A stretch of DNA of 64,000 nt from Myxococcus stipitatus (GCF_021412625.1 NZ_JAKCFI010000004.1:744001-808000), one strand, 5' to 3'. Shown: positions 1 to 8,568, numbered from the stretch's first letter. The notes: generated by a model from the letters alone, not told the origin. Numbers and translations: made by a program.

Positions 1-1
1 C

Positions 2-928
2 CACTGCTGTACGTACTTCCTGTGGGGCGTGCCGCGCGTCGAACTGGTGGACGCGCTCGCGCGGACCTTCCAGCGCGTCTACATGGTGGTCGACATCGGC
101 TGCTTCTCCGAGAAACAGCGCCTCGAGCAGATGAGCCGGGGGCTGCTCAAGCCGTGCGCGAAGGACGCGGAGCTGCTCGACCTCATCGAGGCCAGCCGGC
201 GCCACGCGAACCTGGAGATCGAAATCTCCGGCATCGGCGGGCTCCCGTTCGCGAGCGAGGCGACGCTGGCGGAGGAGCTGCGGCTCGTGGAGCGCATCAT
301 CGGGCTCGACTGCGTCATCGGCTATCAGCGGCTCGAGTCCCAGCCCGGCGCGCTGGCCACCGAGCACCCCGCGCGGTTCGACATGGTGTCCGAGGCCCGG
401 ACGTTCGCGGAGTTCCTCGACTACTTCGAGCGGCGCGAGCCCGGAGACGTGTCGGTGCCCATGATTCGCTTCCGAGACGCGAAGCTGGAAGCGGCCGTGC
501 AGCGCACCTCCGACCGCATCGACGCCATGGCCTGGAAGCACCGCGACACGCGCAAGCGCGTCAACCTCCAGGGGCGCACGCGGTTGATGAACACCGCGAC
601 GTCGACGCGGCGGTTCTCGCTGGGGGATTGGCTCGGCTCCCACCGCGCGCCCGCCAGGGTGGCCGGCGAGCCCGTCACCGTCGTGCGCTCGGTGGACGGC
701 ATCACCCTGTCCTGTGCCCCATCGCTCCCGCCGCGGAGGTTCTCCGACCCGGCGCTGGTGCAGGGCGAGGACGGGGCCATCCTGCTCGCGGCCCTCGCCG
801 CCTTCGAGCGGCCCGCCACCGTCGCCGAGGCGGTGGCCCGGCTGGGCGCGAAGGCGCGGCTCGACCCGCGCTCGGCGCGAGAGGTCATCGACCACCTCGT
901 GGACGGACGCTTCCTCCAGCCCGCGTAG
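2..928 (+). CDS. Radical-SAM-family protein, C-terminal part (5' end outside window)
   Basis: The frame is already open at base 2 (residues HCCTYFLWG...) and runs 308 residues to a TAG stop, so only the C-terminal part is present; the GTG at 29 is probably internal. The visible part reads like the region after the TIM-barrel core of B12-binding or peptide-modifying radical SAM proteins. It alternates short beta strands and helices (VYMVVDIGCFSEKQ near residue 25, LEIEISGIGGLPFAS near 75, then an RxxxxR-rich helix). A compact helical, winged-helix-like tail from about residue 250 (DGAILLAALAAFERPATVAEA) ends in DGRFLQPA. The CxxxCxxC cluster that would prove the assignment lies upstream of the window. 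It converges on the hydrolase gene at 950 with no clear terminator between them. The family call is an inference from overall appearance. Confidence 0.45.
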   Translation, partial: HCCTYFLWGVPRVELVDALARTFQRVYMVVDIGCFSEKQRLEQMSRGLLKPCAKDAELLDLIEASRRHANLEIEISGIGGLPFASEATLAEELRLVERIIGLDCVIGYQRLESQPGALATEHPARFDMVSEARTFAEFLDYFERREPGDVSVPMIRFRDAKLEAAVQRTSDRIDAMAWKHRDTRKRVNLQGRTRLMNTATSTRRFSLGDWLGSHRAPARVAGEPVTVVRSVDGITLSCAPSLPPRRFSDPALVQGEDGAILLAALAAFERPATVAEAVARLGAKARLDPRSAREVIDHLVDGRFLQPA

Positions 929-949
929 AGACGCCCGAGGGGGTGGGTG

Positions 950-1507
950 TCAGCGCCGGGCCTGGGCCAGGAAATCGGCCGTGGAGGAGACCTTCGCGTA
1001 GGCCATGCCGAGCGCCGCGAGGAACGCGGCGTGGACCTGGGGCGCCGGCACCGCCTGTCCGTTGAACTCCAGGGCCCGGGCCGCGCAGGCGTCATGGAGC
1101 ACGGTGACCGAATAACCCAGGTCCGCCGCCGCGCGCGCCGTGGCGTCCACGCACATGAGCGTCATGGCCCCCACGACGACGACATGCTGGATGCCGAGGG
1201 CGCGCAGGTGCGCGTCCAGGTCCGTCTGCCGGAAGCTGTTGGGGAAGTGCTTGAGCACGACGGTCTCCCCGGGGCGGGGCGCGACCTGGGGGTGGAGCTG
1301 CGCGCCCGGCGTCCCCGGCAGGAAGAACGTGGCCCCGGGCTGGAGCGACTCGTGGCGCACGTGGACGAGCGGCAGGCCGCGCTCCCGGAAGAAGTCCAGG
1401 GCCGCCCGGGCCTGGGCCGCCGCGGCCTCCATGCGGTCCAGCTCGAACCGGCCTCCCGGGAAGTAGTCGTTCTGGATGTCGATGAGCAGCAGGGCGGTGT
1501 TCTCCAT
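950..1507 (-). CDS. Isochorismatase-like cysteine hydrolase
   Basis: A 185-residue protein, the usual size for the isochorismatase-like family (nicotinamidases, ureidoacrylate and maleamate hydrolases). The three catalytic positions are visible: Asp10 in ALLLIDIQNDYF, Lys86 in VVLKHFPNSF and the nucleophile Cys119 in GAMTLMCVDATARAA, after a VVGAMT strand with the usual cis-peptide geometry. The start is fixed by a strong AAGGAGG just upstream of the ATG at 1507; the longer open frame upstream lacks a ribosome site. It is divergent from a GlxA-type AraC regulator, a very common arrangement in which the regulator probably controls the hydrolase. The substrate cannot be read from sequence. Amide hydrolysis is more likely than isochorismate cleavage, because no siderophore synthesis genes are nearby. 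Confidence 0.9.
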   Translation of the reverse strand: MENTALLLIDIQNDYFPGGRFELDRMEAAAAQARAALDFFRERGLPLVHVRHESLQPGATFFLPGTPGAQLHPQVAPRPGETVVLKHFPNSFRQTDLDAHLRALGIQHVVVVGAMTLMCVDATARAAADLGYSVTVLHDACAARALEFNGQAVPAPQVHAAFLAALGMAYAKVSSTADFLAQARR

Positions 1508-1580
1508 GGGCACATCCTCCTTGTCGGCGTGTCGTAGCGTGACGGCCGCGGTAATACCCAGCCTGGAGCGTGGGCAGCAG

Positions 1581-1600
1581 TGTCCGGATGGACAAAGTCC
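1581..1600. promoter_or_regulatory. Overlapping palindromes in the hydrolase/GlxA divergent promoter
   Basis: TGTCC-N4-GGACA (1581-1594) overlaps GGAC-AAA-GTCC (1590-1600), so GTCC/GGAC half-sites repeat three times in 20 bases. They lie 23 bases before the GlxA-type ATG at 1623 and 74 bases before the hydrolase start. This is a reasonable operator for the AraC-type regulator, but that is position-based inference. Confidence 0.4.
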
Positions 1601-1622
1601 GGGCGGAAAACGACAAGGGACC

Positions 1623-2606
1623 ATGCGCGCCGAGCCGTCGAAGACCCACATCGCGGTGCTGGCGCTGGAGGGCTGCGTGGCCTCCAGCGTGACGGGGCCC
1701 CTGGACGTGTTCGCCATGGCGAACCTGCTCAGTCGGCAGCAGGGCCGTGCCGAGCCCTTCCAGGCGGAGCTCGTGTCCGTGCACCCCCGGGCTCCCCACA
1801 GCTTCCATGGGCTGGCGCTGTCCTCTGCCCGCGTGCCGGGTCCCGCGGAGCGCTTCGACGTCGTCCTCGTCCCCGCGGTGGTGGGCCACCTGGAGGGCAG
1901 CGTGGCCGACCGCTGCGCGGCGGACTGGTTGGTGACCCAGCACACGCGGGGCGCGAAGGTGGCCGCCGTGTGCGCGGGGGCCTTCCTGCTCGCGTCGAGC
2001 GGCCTGCTGGAGGGGCGCGAGGCCACCACCCATTGGGGGTTGGCGAGGGCCTTCGAGGCTCGCTTCCCGCGCGTGACGCTCAAGCCGGAGCTGCTCCTGG
2101 TGGACCACGGCGACGTGCTGACCGCGGGAGGCATCACCGCGTACCTGGACCTGTGCCTCCACCTGGTCGCGAGGCTCGCCTCGCCGGAGCTGGCCGCGCT
2201 GTGCGCGAAGATGCTGCTGGTGGAGCCAGGTCGCCGCTTCCAGGCGCCCTACGCGGTGCACGCCGCGCCCAGGGAGCACGGCGACACGGCCGTGCTGCGC
2301 GCGCAGGAGTGGCTCGAAGAGCACCTGTCGGAGCCCGTGAGTCTGGCGGACGTGGCCCGGGTGGCGAGCCTGGGCGCGCGCACGCTGCTGCGGCGCTTCC
2401 GCAAGGCCACGGGGGACACCCCCCTGGACTACGTCCAGCGTCTGCGCGTCGAGGCCGCCCGGCGCCTCCTGGAGACGACGCCTCGCACCGTGGAGGACAT
2501 CTCCCAGGCCGTCGGGTACGCGGACCCCACGTCGTTCCGGCGTCGCTTCAAGGCGCGCACGGGCCTGACGCCGGATGCCTACCGGCGCCGCTTCGCCCTG
2601 CGGTGA
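1623..2606 (+). CDS. GlxA-family AraC-type transcriptional regulator (DJ-1/PfpI + HTH)
   Basis: A 327-residue regulator. Residues 8-180 form a DJ-1/PfpI-like domain (HIAVLALEGCVASSVTGPLDVF; nucleophile-elbow Cys117 in AAVCAGAFLLASSGLL). Residues about 225-325 form the AraC double helix-turn-helix, with the conserved second helix in VEDISQAVGYADPTSFRRRFKARTG split across residues 290-314. ATG at 1623 follows a GACAAGGGACC ribosome site. The longer frame from 1476 would overlap the divergent hydrolase and lacks such a site. GlxA-type regulators usually act on adjacent amidase or hydrolase genes, here the divergent cysteine hydrolase. Its last 28 bases overlap the convergent sigma-factor gene, so the two 3' ends share sequence. 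Confidence 0.9.
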   Translation: MRAEPSKTHIAVLALEGCVASSVTGPLDVFAMANLLSRQQGRAEPFQAELVSVHPRAPHSFHGLALSSARVPGPAERFDVVLVPAVVGHLEGSVADRCAADWLVTQHTRGAKVAAVCAGAFLLASSGLLEGREATTHWGLARAFEARFPRVTLKPELLLVDHGDVLTAGGITAYLDLCLHLVARLASPELAALCAKMLLVEPGRRFQAPYAVHAAPREHGDTAVLRAQEWLEEHLSEPVSLADVARVASLGARTLLRRFRKATGDTPLDYVQRLRVEAARRLLETTPRTVEDISQAVGYADPTSFRRRFKARTGLTPDAYRRRFALR

Positions 2607-3517
2607 AGGACGTCCCCTCCCGCGAGCTTCGACGCCGGGTCGATGAGCGCGAGCCGCGGCCCGCGGAGATGGCGCGGGCCGCCGATGACGTCCATCCCGG
2701 TGATGCGGTCTGCGTCGAACGTGAACCGGAGGACGAGCAGCAGCCTCCCCCCGGGCGCGACGACCGCCCCAGGGGTGCCATCCACCAGCGCGGGCCGGGC
2801 GAAGCGGGCGCGGTCGACGTGGAGGCGGGCCTCCTCGATGAACCGCCGGGCCCCCCGTAGCTCGGTGGCGGCGCCGGCGCGGAGCACGCCGGGGTCCGCG
2901 CGGCGCACGAACTCCGGCGCCAGCACCGCGAGCAGCGCCTCAGGATCTCCGGCCCGCGAGGCGGCGAGGAAGCGCTCGACGAGCGCGTACCTCCGGACCA
3001 GTTCCTCGGTCGAGACGGTGGGAACGCCCCTCACGCGGTGACGGGCGCGGCTCGCCAGCTTCTTGGCGGCGACCGGGGTGCGCTCGACGATGGTGGCGAT
3101 TGCTTCGAACGGCACCCCGAACAGGTCGTGCAGCACGAACGCGGTGCGTTCGGCCGGCCCGAGCGTGTCGAGGACCACCAGCAGCGCGAGCCCCACCGAC
3201 TCGGCCCACACGAGGCGTGTTTCGGGGAGCGGCTCCTCCGAGGGCACGTCGGGCGGCTCGGCCTCCGCCGGGCCGGCGTGGGTTCCTCCCCTGCGCCTCC
3301 GCGCGCGCAGCATCTCCAGACAGACGCGTCCCAGGAGGGTCGTCAGCCAGCCCGTCATGTTGACGATGGCGCGGGGGGCGGCGTGGCTGGCTCGCAGCCA
3401 CGTCTCCTGGACCGCGTCCTCCGCGTCGTCGGGAGAGCCGAGCATCCGGATGGCCATCGCGCGTAACTGCTCGCGCGAGCGGTCGAACCGCTCGGCCAGT
3501 TCACTCTGGGTTTCCAC
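2579..3517 (-). CDS. ECF41-type RNA polymerase sigma factor with SnoaL-like C-terminal domain
   Basis: A 312-residue sigma factor, longer than ordinary ECFs because of a C-terminal extension. Sigma-2 is at about residues 8-75 (FDRSREQLRAMAIRMLGSPDDAEDAVQ, split here; then ETWLRA and WLTTLLGRVCLEMLRARRRR). Sigma-4 is at about 110-165 (LGPAERTAFVLHDLFGVPFE, AIATIVERTPVAAKKLASRA). Residues about 175-312 form a SnoaL/NTF2-like domain (LVRRYALVERFLAASRAGDP), the hallmark of ECF41, where this domain replaces a separate anti-sigma factor. A GTG start is used. The 3' end overlaps the GlxA-type gene by 28 bases. A candidate ECF41 promoter sits just beyond its start codon, reading away toward the small gene at 3602. 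Confidence 0.88.
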   Translation of the reverse strand: METQSELAERFDRSREQLRAMAIRMLGSPDDAEDAVQETWLRASHAAPRAIVNMTGWLTTLLGRVCLEMLRARRRRGGTHAGPAEAEPPDVPSEEPLPETRLVWAESVGLALLVVLDTLGPAERTAFVLHDLFGVPFEAIATIVERTPVAAKKLASRARHRVRGVPTVSTEELVRRYALVERFLAASRAGDPEALLAVLAPEFVRRADPGVLRAGAATELRGARRFIEEARLHVDRARFARPALVDGTPGAVVAPGGRLLLVLRFTFDADRITGMDVIGGPRHLRGPRLALIDPASKLAGGDVLHRRAKRRR

Positions 3518-3518
3518 C

Positions 3519-3545
3519 GGTCACCTTTCGCCTTCTCGTGTCGTC
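3519..3545 (+). promoter_or_regulatory. Candidate ECF41 promoter
   Basis: GGTCACC at 3519-3525, exactly 16 bases, then CGTC at 3542-3545. The published ECF41 promoter consensus is TGTCACA-N16-CGTC, so the -10 element, the spacing and the GTCAC core all fit. It reads rightward to the small gene at 3602, leaving a leader of roughly 50 bases, and sits between the divergent sigma gene and its likely target. The consensus is recalled, not searched. Confidence 0.55.
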
Positions 3546-3601
3546 ATGCCGTTGGGACGCAGGACACGAGGAGCGGCGCGCGAGCGACGCGGGAGGCGAA
3601 T

Positions 3602-3907
3602 ATGCCCACGATGATGGTGCGGTACAAGGCGGCGGAGGCAGGGGTACCCGAGGTGCTCGGCGCGGTCGAGGCGGCCTTCGCCGCGCTGAAGGCGCGCGGG
3701 CCCGAGGGCGTGCGCTTCGCCTACTACCGGCGGCCGGGGACCTCGGAGTTCGTGGCCCTGCTGGAGCTGGACGCGGGCGTGGAGAACCCCCTCCCGGGCA
3801 TCGAGGCCGCGAGGGGACTCCAGGCCACCGTGGCCCGGTGGGCCATGGGAACCGCTCCCTCGCCCGAGCCCCTGGAGCTGATTGCCTCGCACGACTCCCG
3901 TCGGTGA
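3602..3907 (+). CDS. Small ABM-like (dimeric alpha-beta barrel) protein
   Basis: A 101-residue cytosolic protein with no signal peptide or membrane segment. Its pattern (TMMVRYKAAEAGVPEVLGAV, then FAYYRRPGTSEFVALLELDA) is beta-alpha-beta-beta. This resembles the ferredoxin-like dimeric barrel of antibiotic-biosynthesis-monooxygenase and related stress proteins, but no catalytic residue can be pointed to. ATG at 3602 follows GGGAGGCG at a good distance. It is divergent from the ECF41-type sigma gene and downstream of a sequence matching the ECF41 promoter, so it is probably that sigma factor's target. ECF41 genes are usually paired with a small oxidoreductase or carboxymuconolactone-decarboxylase gene, and this protein fills that slot. 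Confidence 0.7.
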   Translation: MPTMMVRYKAAEAGVPEVLGAVEAAFAALKARGPEGVRFAYYRRPGTSEFVALLELDAGVENPLPGIEAARGLQATVARWAMGTAPSPEPLELIASHDSRR

Positions 3908-4107
3908 AGCCTCGCGGCGACCCCGGGTGCAAGCATTTCCGCGAAAGCGACGCGTCCATGGATATTTGCAGCACGGATGCGGAGCCCCGCGGATTCCACC
4001 GATTGTCAGCCCAGACTGCTCTCCTCCGTGCATCGAACGCATGTTCGCCCGGACGTCTTCGGTAGACTCATCCGGGTGCCGAGCGTGGGACGGCAGGAGG
4101 CATCTGA

Positions 4108-6192
4108 GTGGATGGAGCGCAATGGCGAGTGCAAGTCCTGGGTTTGGCGCAACTCTGGAGTCCCGAGGGACAGCGTGTCAGGCTGGAGCGGAGGGTCGCG
4201 GCGACCATCGCCTGGCTGGCGTTGAACGGAGCCTCGCTCAAATCCTCGCTCTCCGCGCTCCTATGGCCTGACTCGCCTCCGGCCACCGCGCGCAACAACA
4301 TGCGGCAGTTGTTGCGTCGGCTGCGCCTGGCCAGCGGGGGCTCGCCCCTGGTGGACTCGGACACGGAGCGGCTCGAGCTGGCCAAGGGGCTCCAGGTGGA
4401 CGTGGCGGCGCTGAAGTCCGCCTCCGAGCTCCGTCAGCCCACCCAGGTGCTCGCGGCCCTGTGGTCCGAGGAGCACGTGCTGCTGTCGGGCTATGACTTC
4501 GATGATTGTCCGGAGCTGGCGCGCTGGCTCGAGGGCGCGCGCGCGGGCATCGACGGTTGGGTGCGCGAGGCCCGGGAGGCGCGCATCGCGGATTTCACCC
4601 TGGATGGGAACTGGACCGACGCCCTGGAGCTGGCCCAGCAGTGGGCGCGGCTGGAGCCCGAGTCCGAGCAGGCGGGGCGCCACGTCATGCGCCTGCACTA
4701 TCTCCAGGGAGACCGGGGCGCGGCGCTCGCGGCCTTCGAGCGCTTGCGCGCCGCGCTGTCGCGGGAGCTGGATGTCTCGCCGCTGCCGGAGACGCTGGAG
4801 CTGGTGCGCGAAATCGAGCGAGGCTCCCAGCGCCCGCGCACCTCCCCCTCGCTGCGCGCGCTGCTCCCGCTGACGGTGCTGCGGCCGCCCGTGCTGGTGG
4901 GGCGCGAGGCCGCGTGGCGCCAGCTGTCGGAGGGGTGGGAGGCGGGGCAGATGCTCTTCATCTCCGGCGCGCCGGGCACCGGCAAGAGCCGCCTGGCGGA
5001 GGAGTTCGCGACGTCGCGGGGCCGCTGGGGCCGCATCGAGGCGCGCATCGGAGACCAGGACGTGCCCTTCGCCTCCCAGGCGCGCGCGTTCCGCACGCAG
5101 CTGAAGCGCTGGCCGGACGTCAAGCTGCCGGACTGGGTCCGCACGGAGCTGTCGCGCATCCTCCCCGAGCTGGGGGACCCCTACCTGCTGCCGCCGCTCC
5201 ACTCGGAGCCCGCGATGCTGCGCTTCTACGAGGCCCACGTGGTGGCGATCCAGATGCTCCACGAACACGAGGAGATCAGCGTCGCCGACGACGTCCAGTA
5301 CTGGGACAAGGCCAGCTCCAAGGCCTTCATCTACGCCCTGTCCCGGCTGCCGGACGCCACGCCCGCGGGCTCCCGTCCCCTGCGCTTCATCGACTGCTAC
5401 CGGCGCGGGGAGCTGCCCCCGTACGCGAAGATGCACATCGAGCGGCTCGTCGAGATGGGCCAGGCGCGCGTGGTGGAGCTCGACGCGCTCTCCCCGGAGG
5501 ACGTACGGGAGATGGTGGCGAGCCTGAGGCTGCCGGGCGCGGAGGCCCACGCGGATTCGCTCGCCCGCTACACGGGGGGCAACCCGCTGTACGTCGTGGA
5601 GACCCTGAAGCACCTGCTGGAGACGGACTCCTTGCACAAGGACTGGCCCCACCGGCTGCCCCCTCCGGGGCGCGTGGGGCACCTCATCCAGCGGCGCCTG
5701 GAGCGGCTGTCTCCCCTGGCGCTCCAGGTCGCGCGGTTGGCGGCCCTGGGGGGCGCGTTCTTCCGGGGCTCGCTCGCGCCCTCCATGCTCCAGGTCACCC
5801 AGGAGGACGTCCACGCGGCGCTCGCGGAGCTGGAGGCCGCCCAGGTGCTGATGGAGGAGCGCTTCAGCCATGACCTCGTGCTGGAGGGCGTGCTCGCCGG
5901 GATGTGCGTCGCGGAGTCCCGCGCCCTGCACGCGCGGCTCGCCGCGACCATGGAGGCCGAGCGCGCTCCGGCCATCCTCTTGGCCCACCACTGGCTCGAG
6001 GCCGGGCAGGTGGAGCGGGCCCTGCCGCACCTGCTGACGTCCGCCCACTCGGACGAACAGGTCCTCCCGCCGGAGCAGGCGGCGGACCACTATGCGCGCG
6101 CCGCCGCGCTCATGTCGTCCATCGGACGGCTGGAGGACGCCGCGCGCGCGCGCGCCTCCGAGGCGCGCTGTCGCGCCCGCGCCCTGGCCTGA
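4108..6192 (+). CDS. SARP/BTAD-type transcriptional regulator with AAA ATPase domain
   Basis: A 694-residue regulator. Residues 1-95 are a winged-helix OmpR-like domain (VQVLGLAQLWSPEGQRVRLE; ALLWPDSPPATARNNMRQLL). Residues about 95-235 are a bacterial transcriptional activator domain of TPR-like helices (YDFDDCPELARWLEGARAG; HVMRLHYLQGDRGAALAAFE). Residues about 260-600 are an AAA/STAND ATPase with Walker A GAPGTGKS at 287-294 and Walker B SVADDVQYWD near 391-400. The GTG start at 4108 is set by AGGAGG seven bases upstream. AfsR/LuxR-like members of this class usually continue into a long TPR region, but this one stops soon after the ATPase, so it may be a naturally short form. The histidine kinase follows on the same strand. 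Targets are unknown. Confidence 0.82.
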   Translation: MDGAQWRVQVLGLAQLWSPEGQRVRLERRVAATIAWLALNGASLKSSLSALLWPDSPPATARNNMRQLLRRLRLASGGSPLVDSDTERLELAKGLQVDVAALKSASELRQPTQVLAALWSEEHVLLSGYDFDDCPELARWLEGARAGIDGWVREAREARIADFTLDGNWTDALELAQQWARLEPESEQAGRHVMRLHYLQGDRGAALAAFERLRAALSRELDVSPLPETLELVREIERGSQRPRTSPSLRALLPLTVLRPPVLVGREAAWRQLSEGWEAGQMLFISGAPGTGKSRLAEEFATSRGRWGRIEARIGDQDVPFASQARAFRTQLKRWPDVKLPDWVRTELSRILPELGDPYLLPPLHSEPAMLRFYEAHVVAIQMLHEHEEISVADDVQYWDKASSKAFIYALSRLPDATPAGSRPLRFIDCYRRGELPPYAKMHIERLVEMGQARVVELDALSPEDVREMVASLRLPGAEAHADSLARYTGGNPLYVVETLKHLLETDSLHKDWPHRLPPPGRVGHLIQRRLERLSPLALQVARLAALGGAFFRGSLAPSMLQVTQEDVHAALAELEAAQVLMEERFSHDLVLEGVLAGMCVAESRALHARLAATMEAERAPAILLAHHWLEAGQVERALPHLLTSAHSDEQVLPPEQAADHYARAAALMSSIGRLEDAARARASEARCRARALA

Positions 6193-6308
6193 GTCCGGGC
6201 GGCTCCAGGGCGGACGTGCCGACGACCGCGAGGCGCGCTGGCCCGGTCCACGAACCGGCCATCTGTCGCCTTCCCGACAAGCCGCGTCCTCCCAGGGAGC
6301 GGCGACAC

Positions 6309-7613
6309 ATGGTTCATGTGCGTTGTCCATCCATCAGCGGGATGAGGAAGGGGTTCACTCGCACCCTCTCGTGTGTTCTCGTCTCCATGGGTCGTCCATT
6401 GGATAAGAACATCGATTCAACCCCAGGGTCCGGCGTCACCTACGCGACCGGTCGAGGCTCGGACGAGGCCACGCTCGACACGGCCGCCCAGCTCCGTCTG
6501 CTCATCGACAGCGTCCGGGACTACGCCATCTTCACGCTCGACGTGACGGGGCGCATCGCGAGCTGGAACGCGGGGGCCGAGCGCATCAAGGGCTACCGGG
6601 CCGAGGAGATTCTCGGCCAGCACTTCAGCCGCTTCTACCCCCCCGAGGACGTGGCCTGGGGCAAGCCCCAGTGGGAGCTGGAGGTCGCCTCGCGGGAGGG
6701 GCGCTTCGAGGACGAGGGCTGGCGGGTGCGCAAGGACGGCAGCCGCTTCTGGGCCAACGTCATCATCACCGCGCTGCGAGACGGCTCGGGGCGGCTGGTG
6801 GGGTTCGGCAAGGTGACGCGCGACTTCACCGAGCGCAAGCGCGCGGAGGAGGTGCGGGAGATGGAGCGGCTGCGCGAGGCGCTCCAGGCCCGGGACGAGT
6901 TCCTCTCCGTCGCCTCCCACGAACTCAAGACCCCCCTCACGTCGCTCCAGCTCAAGATCAATTCGCTGCTGCGACTGGCGGAGGGCGCGCCGGAGGCGGG
7001 GGTGCCTGGCGCCCGGCTGACGAAGGACCTGGAGCTGGCTCGCCGGCAGGTGCGCAAGCTGACGGACCTCATCGAGGACCTGCTGGATGTCTCGCGCATC
7101 AGCGCGGGGAAGCTCACGCTGGCCCCGGCGCCCATGGACCTGGCCGCGCTGGTGCAGGAGGTGGTGGCGCGCAACGCCCCGCTCGCGACCCAGGCGGGCT
7201 GCCGCGTGGAGCTGGACGTGGTGTCACCGGTGATGGGGCGGTGGGACCGTCAGCGGCTGGACCAGGTGGTGACCAACCTGCTGACCAACGCGCTCAAGTA
7301 CGGAGCGGGCATGCCGGTCTTCGTGCGCCTGCGCGTCGAGGAGAGCCATGTGGTGCTGAGCGTCAGGGACGAGGGCATCGGCATCGCGCCCGAAGACCTT
7401 CCCCGTATCTTCGAGCGCTTCGAGCGCGCCGTCTCCGAGCGTCGCTACCATGGCCTGGGCCTGGGCCTGTTCATCACCCAGCAGGTGGTGCTCGCGCATG
7501 GCGGCACCGTCGAGGCGCGGAGCGTGCCCGATCAGGGCTCGACGTTCACGGTGCGGCTGCCGATGTCGGCCCCGTCGCCGGGGAGCCTGCCCGGGCCGCT
7601 CTCCATCTCCTGA
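6309..7613 (+). CDS. PAS-domain sensor histidine kinase
   Basis: From ATG 6309 the protein is 434 residues. A PAS domain spans about 60-170 (VRDYAIFTLDVTGRIASWNA; GYRAEEILGQHFSRFY; the PAC end is GRLVGFGKVTRDFTERKRAE). HisKA follows with phospho-acceptor His204 in SVASHELKTPLTSLQ. HATPase_c has its N box (QVVTNLLTNALKYG), G1 box (DEGIGIAPEDLPRIFERFE) and G2 box (HGLGLGLFI). No transmembrane segment is visible, so it is probably a soluble sensor. No response regulator lies beside it, making it an orphan kinase. Start choice: 6309 has AGGGAG eight bases upstream; ATGs at 6342 and 6387 are alternatives that lose only unstructured residues. Confidence 0.88.
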   Translation: MVHVRCPSISGMRKGFTRTLSCVLVSMGRPLDKNIDSTPGSGVTYATGRGSDEATLDTAAQLRLLIDSVRDYAIFTLDVTGRIASWNAGAERIKGYRAEEILGQHFSRFYPPEDVAWGKPQWELEVASREGRFEDEGWRVRKDGSRFWANVIITALRDGSGRLVGFGKVTRDFTERKRAEEVREMERLREALQARDEFLSVASHELKTPLTSLQLKINSLLRLAEGAPEAGVPGARLTKDLELARRQVRKLTDLIEDLLDVSRISAGKLTLAPAPMDLAALVQEVVARNAPLATQAGCRVELDVVSPVMGRWDRQRLDQVVTNLLTNALKYGAGMPVFVRLRVEESHVVLSVRDEGIGIAPEDLPRIFERFERAVSERRYHGLGLGLFITQQVVLAHGGTVEARSVPDQGSTFTVRLPMSAPSPGSLPGPLSIS

Positions 7614-7632
7614 GGGCGGCGCCGGCGGCGGC

Positions 7633-8568
7633 TCAGGTCGCTCCGCTCTTCAGCGGATGCAGCGCGCGCAGGAGCCCCGAGGCGCTGACGATGATGATGC
7701 CGGTGAGCACCAGCACGGCGCCCACGGCGAAGGCCAGCTCCGCCTGCTCGTTCAGCACGAGGATGCCCGCGCTGACACCGAACAAGGGCGTCATGAACGA
7801 GAAGACGGACAGGTTGGCGGCCAGGTAGCGCCTGAGGAGCCAGAACCACGCGAGGTAGCTGGCGAAGCAGACGATGACGCCCTGGAAGAGCAGGCTCGCC
7901 CACGCCACCGGCGCCAGGGAGATGGGGCCCGCCTGTCCGGTGAGCAGGGCCACGGGCAGCAGGAGGGCGGCGCCCCCCACCAACTGGTACAGCAGCGTCT
8001 GGGTGGGCGGCGCGTCGGACAGCGCGGAGACGCGAATCACCACCGTGGTGGCGCCCCAGGCCAGCCCCGCCAGCAGGCCGAGCAGGTCGCCCCACAGCAC
8101 CTCCGGGCTGATACCGCCCCGCAGCCAGCCGCCGCCGAACGCCAGCACGATGCCCAGGAACGCCACGCCGATGCCCGCCCACTGCATGGGCCTCATCCGC
8201 TCCGACGGCACCCACCAGTGCAGGCCGAGCGCGGCGAAGACGGGCGAGGTGTAGAGGAAGACGGCCATGTGCGAGGCGTGGGTGTGGCGAAGGCCCTCGC
8301 CCACGAAGAGGAACTCCGACGCGAAGAGCACGCCCGCCAGCAGCCCGGCCTTCCAGGGGCCGTTGCGCAACAGGCCCCGCTCGCCCCGCAGCCAGCACAG
8401 CAGCCCCACGAGCAGCGCGCCCAGCGCCGAGCGCACCGTCATCTGCATCATGGGAGGGATGTGGGGCGCGGCCAGCTTGACGGCCACCTGCTGCATTCCC
8501 CAGATGGCGCACAGCACGAGCATGGTCGCGAGCGCGAACCCATCCGCGGGTCTCCGGTCTGAACTCAT
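7633..8568 (-). CDS. EamA/DMT-family membrane transporter
   Basis: A 311-residue integral membrane protein with ten predicted helices in two repeats of five, the usual size for drug/metabolite transporters of the EamA family. The first repeat begins LATMLVLCAIWGMQQVAVKL and the second LLGLLAGLAWGATTVVIRVS. The final helices are FMTPLFGVSAGILVLNEQAE and AVGAVLVLTGIIIVSASGLL, with the typical Pro and Glu between helices. ATG 8568 has an AGGA site; the longer frame to 8724 would run into the divergent gene. It is divergent from the AraC regulator at 8639 across only 70 bases, which suggests a regulator-exporter pair. The substrate is unknown; amino-acid or small-metabolite efflux is typical. Confidence 0.88.
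   Translation of the reverse strand: MSSDRRPADGFALATMLVLCAIWGMQQVAVKLAAPHIPPMMQMTVRSALGALLVGLLCWLRGERGLLRNGPWKAGLLAGVLFASEFLFVGEGLRHTHASHMAVFLYTSPVFAALGLHWWVPSERMRPMQWAGIGVAFLGIVLAFGGGWLRGGISPEVLWGDLLGLLAGLAWGATTVVIRVSALSDAPPTQTLLYQLVGGAALLLPVALLTGQAGPISLAPVAWASLLFQGVIVCFASYLAWFWLLRRYLAANLSVFSFMTPLFGVSAGILVLNEQAELAFAVGAVLVLTGIIIVSASGLLRALHPLKSGAT

Noticed and set aside
1476..1622. Upstream start for the GlxA-type regulator
   Set aside because: It would overlap the hydrolase start and lacks a ribosome site, whereas ATG 1623 has one and begins at the domain.
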